Origin: [Clostridium] fimetarium
GTDB taxonomy: Bacteria > Bacillota > Clostridia > Lachnospirales > Lachnospiraceae
Assembly (NCBI RefSeq): GCF_900111235.1
Contig: NZ_FOJI01000012.1
Location: 1-64,000 of the forward strand
Reading direction: 5' to 3'
DNA: 64,000 nucleotides
Shown: one piece after another, positions 62,154 to 64,000 of the stretch
Position numbering within the stretch: the first letter of the stretch is position 1
Layout of the letters: each line of letters begins with the position of its first letter
The notes under the pieces: model-generated
Told to the model about the DNA's origin: nothing
What the model saw: only the letters and a program-made list of their open reading frames with translations
Database searches by the model: none
Position numbers and translations under genes: made by a program

Positions 62154-62949
62154 TAAAATGAAATTCAGAATAGTGGAGTATTTTTCTAGAATGTTTGAAA
62201 ATCCGAAGGTTTTCAGGAATTACATAATGGTGGTATTGTTTGCCTGTATTTTATCAGGTATGCTTTCCTATCAATATCAGAAGCTTTGGGGAGTATTCCA
62301 AGGTTGCGCTTGGGACGGAGCATTTGCATGGGCAATGAGAAGTATGCTAACTGCTTATGTGATGACGCCTATAGCAATGTTTTTTTCTATGCATATGATT
62401 CGAAATGATTTTACTTCGGTAAATGTGATTAGATATAAGAACAGACGGAAATTATGGAACAAGCAGTGTCTTGAGTTATATGGAATCGCTCTCATAACGA
62501 TTGCGCTTGATATGATCATATCGTTTATTGTAGCCTATGTATATAATGGAGTATGGTGGAATTTTTCATCAACAAACAGTTTGTTCTTTTGGGCAACAGG
62601 AATAATGGATGTTCATTTTTACATTCCAATTAAGATTTTATTGGTGTTGTTCATTAATAGTGGGGAAGTATATGTAGTATTAATTGGGGGCCTATTAATA
62701 TATTGGCTATTTAATTCAAAGATTATCACAATGTTGGCAACTTTATTGTTTTGCTTTTGTGAAAATAGATATCTTCACGTATTATTTACGAAGAGCGGAT
62801 GGGGTGATTACTATAATGAACTTGTAGATTCCAAGCTGTATGTTAGTTCATTATTAAGAATCATTATCGGGATTTTAATTATTATGTTGATATCTTTTTT
62901 TATAACAGGCAGGAAGGATTTTATAAATGGGGATAAAGCAGAACAATAA
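62140..62949 (+). CDS. N membrane protein of the cassette, full length
   Basis: 269 residues with about six hydrophobic helices. N-terminal MIPYNKMKFRIVEYFSRMFENPKVF is basic and cytoplasmic, and IRNDFTSVNVIRYKNRRKLWNKQ is an ABC-2-like intracellular loop. It overlaps M copy 3 by 14 bases and the O gene by 23. It is the only complete version; two 35-codon fragments lie upstream. It is likely a transporter subunit, but not a recognised family. Confidence 0.7.
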   Translation: MIPYNKMKFRIVEYFSRMFENPKVFRNYIMVVLFACILSGMLSYQYQKLWGVFQGCAWDGAFAWAMRSMLTAYVMTPIAMFFSMHMIRNDFTSVNVIRYKNRRKLWNKQCLELYGIALITIALDMIISFIVAYVYNGVWWNFSSTNSLFFWATGIMDVHFYIPIKILLVLFINSGEVYVVLIGGLLIYWLFNSKIITMLATLLFCFCENRYLHVLFTKSGWGDYYNELVDSKLYVSSLLRIIIGILIIMLISFFITGRKDFINGDKAEQ

Positions 62950-63781
62950 TAGCAAGTGCGGAGTAGGCAGGTTATTTAGATATGATTTGCGCGAAGGAAT
63001 TGCCGCTGAGTTGAAAAAGTTAGTTGCAGTGGTAGTTTTCTCGCTAATAGCAGGTTTATATATGTACGTACATATCGTTGGGTTAAAGAAGAACTTTGAT
63101 GTTTCTACAGATGGAACATTTATAGATTATCTTCTTAATATGCTTCATGGAATGAAGCGTTTTGTAGCATCGTCGGGTGGAGACTTTGAGATACCTATTA
63201 CATTTTTGGGGATAAGCATTTTAACAGCATTCACAATTGGTAATTATGCGGTAAATGACCTTAGCGCATGTGGAATCCAGATAATTACAAGGAGTCAATC
63301 GCGGACGAATTGGATTATAAGTAAGATCTTGTGGAATTTTACGGTTGTTATCATGATTTATCTATGTATCGTAATTGTCGCATACATTTTTGGTGGCGGT
63401 GGAATCACACCAACAGAACTGATATGCAGTAAAATACTAGATTTTTCCAATATAAATGCAGGCGGAATATCGAATATGACATTATGCGTGCTAGTTATTT
63501 TGCTACCGCTTGTTACATCAATGGCAGTTTCACAACTTCAGATGACTATATCATTGATTGTATCACCTGTTGCGGGATTTTTTGTAGCAATAACCATCAT
63601 GTTTTTATCCGCATATATTACTTCACCATATTTGTTAGGGAATTATTGGATGATTCACAGAAATTCTATTTTCTTAGATGGTGGAATGAATATGGTAATT
63701 GGATTTGTTGTGAACGTTATTGTGATTCTAGTAGCTGTCATATGTGACATTTTCTATTTTAAAAGAAAAAATATTATTTAA
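62927..63781 (+). CDS. O membrane protein of the cassette
   Basis: 284 residues with about six helices. It has a basic N-terminus (MGIKQNNNSKCGVGRLFRYDLREGI), a loop IITRSQSRTNWIISKILWNF like those of ABC-2 permeases, and a C-terminus FYFKRKNII. It overlaps N by 23 bases and is followed after 10 bases by the ATPase gene, so it completes the membrane part of the transporter. The presence of three different permease-like proteins (M, N, O) with one ATPase is unusual. Confidence 0.7.
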   Translation: MGIKQNNNSKCGVGRLFRYDLREGIAAELKKLVAVVVFSLIAGLYMYVHIVGLKKNFDVSTDGTFIDYLLNMLHGMKRFVASSGGDFEIPITFLGISILTAFTIGNYAVNDLSACGIQIITRSQSRTNWIISKILWNFTVVIMIYLCIVIVAYIFGGGGITPTELICSKILDFSNINAGGISNMTLCVLVILLPLVTSMAVSQLQMTISLIVSPVAGFFVAITIMFLSAYITSPYLLGNYWMIHRNSIFLDGGMNMVIGFVVNVIVILVAVICDIFYFKRKNII

Positions 63782-63791
63782 GGAGAGCTAT

Positions 63792-64000
63792 ATGTACATA
63801 AAGGTAACAGGATTAAATAAATCTATAAAAAAGGTTCCGATTTTATTAGATATTAATATCGAATTTCAAAGCGGCAGAATATTTGGGCTAAAGGGAAGCA
63901 ACGGTTCTGGAAAAACGATGCTTATGAGAGCTATCAGCGGATTAATTCTAGCAGATTCAGGAAGCGTGGATATTAATGGAAAGATATTGGGAAAGGATAT
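63792..64000 (+). CDS. ABC ATPase of the cassette, cut by window end
   Basis: The first 69 codons of an ABC ATPase, with AGGAGAG upstream. MYIKVTGLNKSIKKVPILLD is followed by the A-loop region and Walker A GSNGSGKTMLMRAISGL (about residues 38-54), then SGSVDINGKI. It is the only ATPase seen for the M, N and O membrane proteins. The signature and Walker B lie beyond the window. Confidence 0.88.
   Translation, partial: MYIKVTGLNKSIKKVPILLDINIEFQSGRIFGLKGSNGSGKTMLMRAISGLILADSGSVDINGKILGKD

Larger units (their letters stand above)
52604..62250 (+). repeat. Tandemly amplified LytTR cassette, unit about 2.7 kb
   Basis: The M gene starts at 55890, 58610 and 61317, a period of 2720 and 2707 bases. 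Each unit contains kinase 3' region, LytTR promoter, S, P, M and the first 35 codons of N; only the last unit continues into full N, O and the ATPase. The first unit has lost S and instead carries three P genes. Units differ by scattered substitutions, so the amplification is not brand-new. Confidence 0.85.

Noticed and set aside
1-64000. tRNA or rRNA genes
   Set aside because: I found no cloverleaf with a TTCRANNC T-loop and CCA-compatible acceptor, and no rRNA-like GC-rich conserved block; reading by eye could miss a divergent tRNA.

Overview
The window is AT-rich, with strong AGGAGG-type ribosome binding sites, many short Rho-independent hairpins and clostridial-type proteins: a cellobiose phosphorylase, a PPDK ending like the Clostridium symbiosum enzyme, GHKL/LytTR signalling and DUF4179 anti-sigma factors. 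This suggests a plant-fibre-using anaerobe of the Lachnospiraceae (Clostridium cluster XIVa). That placement is inference from gene content, not a database result.

Layout. 1-2000: the 3' end of a group II intron, then a DUF4179 anti-sigma-like gene and a VOC protein. 2100-10811: a cellodextrin locus with a GH1 beta-glucosidase and GH94 cellobiose phosphorylase (minus strand) diverging from a LacI regulator and an ABC sugar importer (plus strand). It is closed by a giant hairpin. 10990-13600: a LemA/DUF2207 pair. 14000-25200: an MFS exporter, a response regulator/ABC/histidine kinase module, a diguanylate cyclase, and a second two-component system facing a MacB/BceAB-type ABC pair. 25400-31000: a truncated bPH protein, a FIST protein, an aldehyde dehydrogenase, a composite of two large inverted hairpin elements, an IclR regulator and a membrane-linked MerR regulator. 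31194-33824: ppdK. 33864-42424: accessory genes including a complete vanG-type glycopeptide-resistance operon (vanR, S, Y, G, XY, T), ending in a remnant that looks like a displaced ppdK 3' end. 42600-50100: assorted genes, including a C39-like peptidase with a frameshift, a PAP2 phosphatase fused to autotransporter-type repeats and a sortase-like tail, and an oxidoreductase carrying a 15-bp repeat expansion.

50489-64000 is the most unusual region. A LytTR response regulator and a GHKL kinase are followed by a tandemly amplified cassette. The full cassette is: LytTR-type operator/promoter, small secreted protein (S), membrane-anchored extracytoplasmic protein (P), ABC-2-like membrane protein (M), two more membrane proteins (N, O) and an ABC ATPase. 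There are three copies of the operator (paired 9-mers 22 bp apart), five P genes (one broken), three M genes (one frameshifted), two S genes, and two truncated N fragments besides the intact N. The N fragments end at a junction that joins them to the kinase 3' end, which defines a repeat unit of about 2.7 kb. I do not recognise this as a named system. A peptide-responsive secreted factor with its own export/immunity ABC complex is the best guess.

Taken together, the window is rich in envelope-stress and antimicrobial-defence functions (vanG, two TCS/ABC modules, the LytTR cassette) placed between ordinary sugar and pyruvate metabolism genes.
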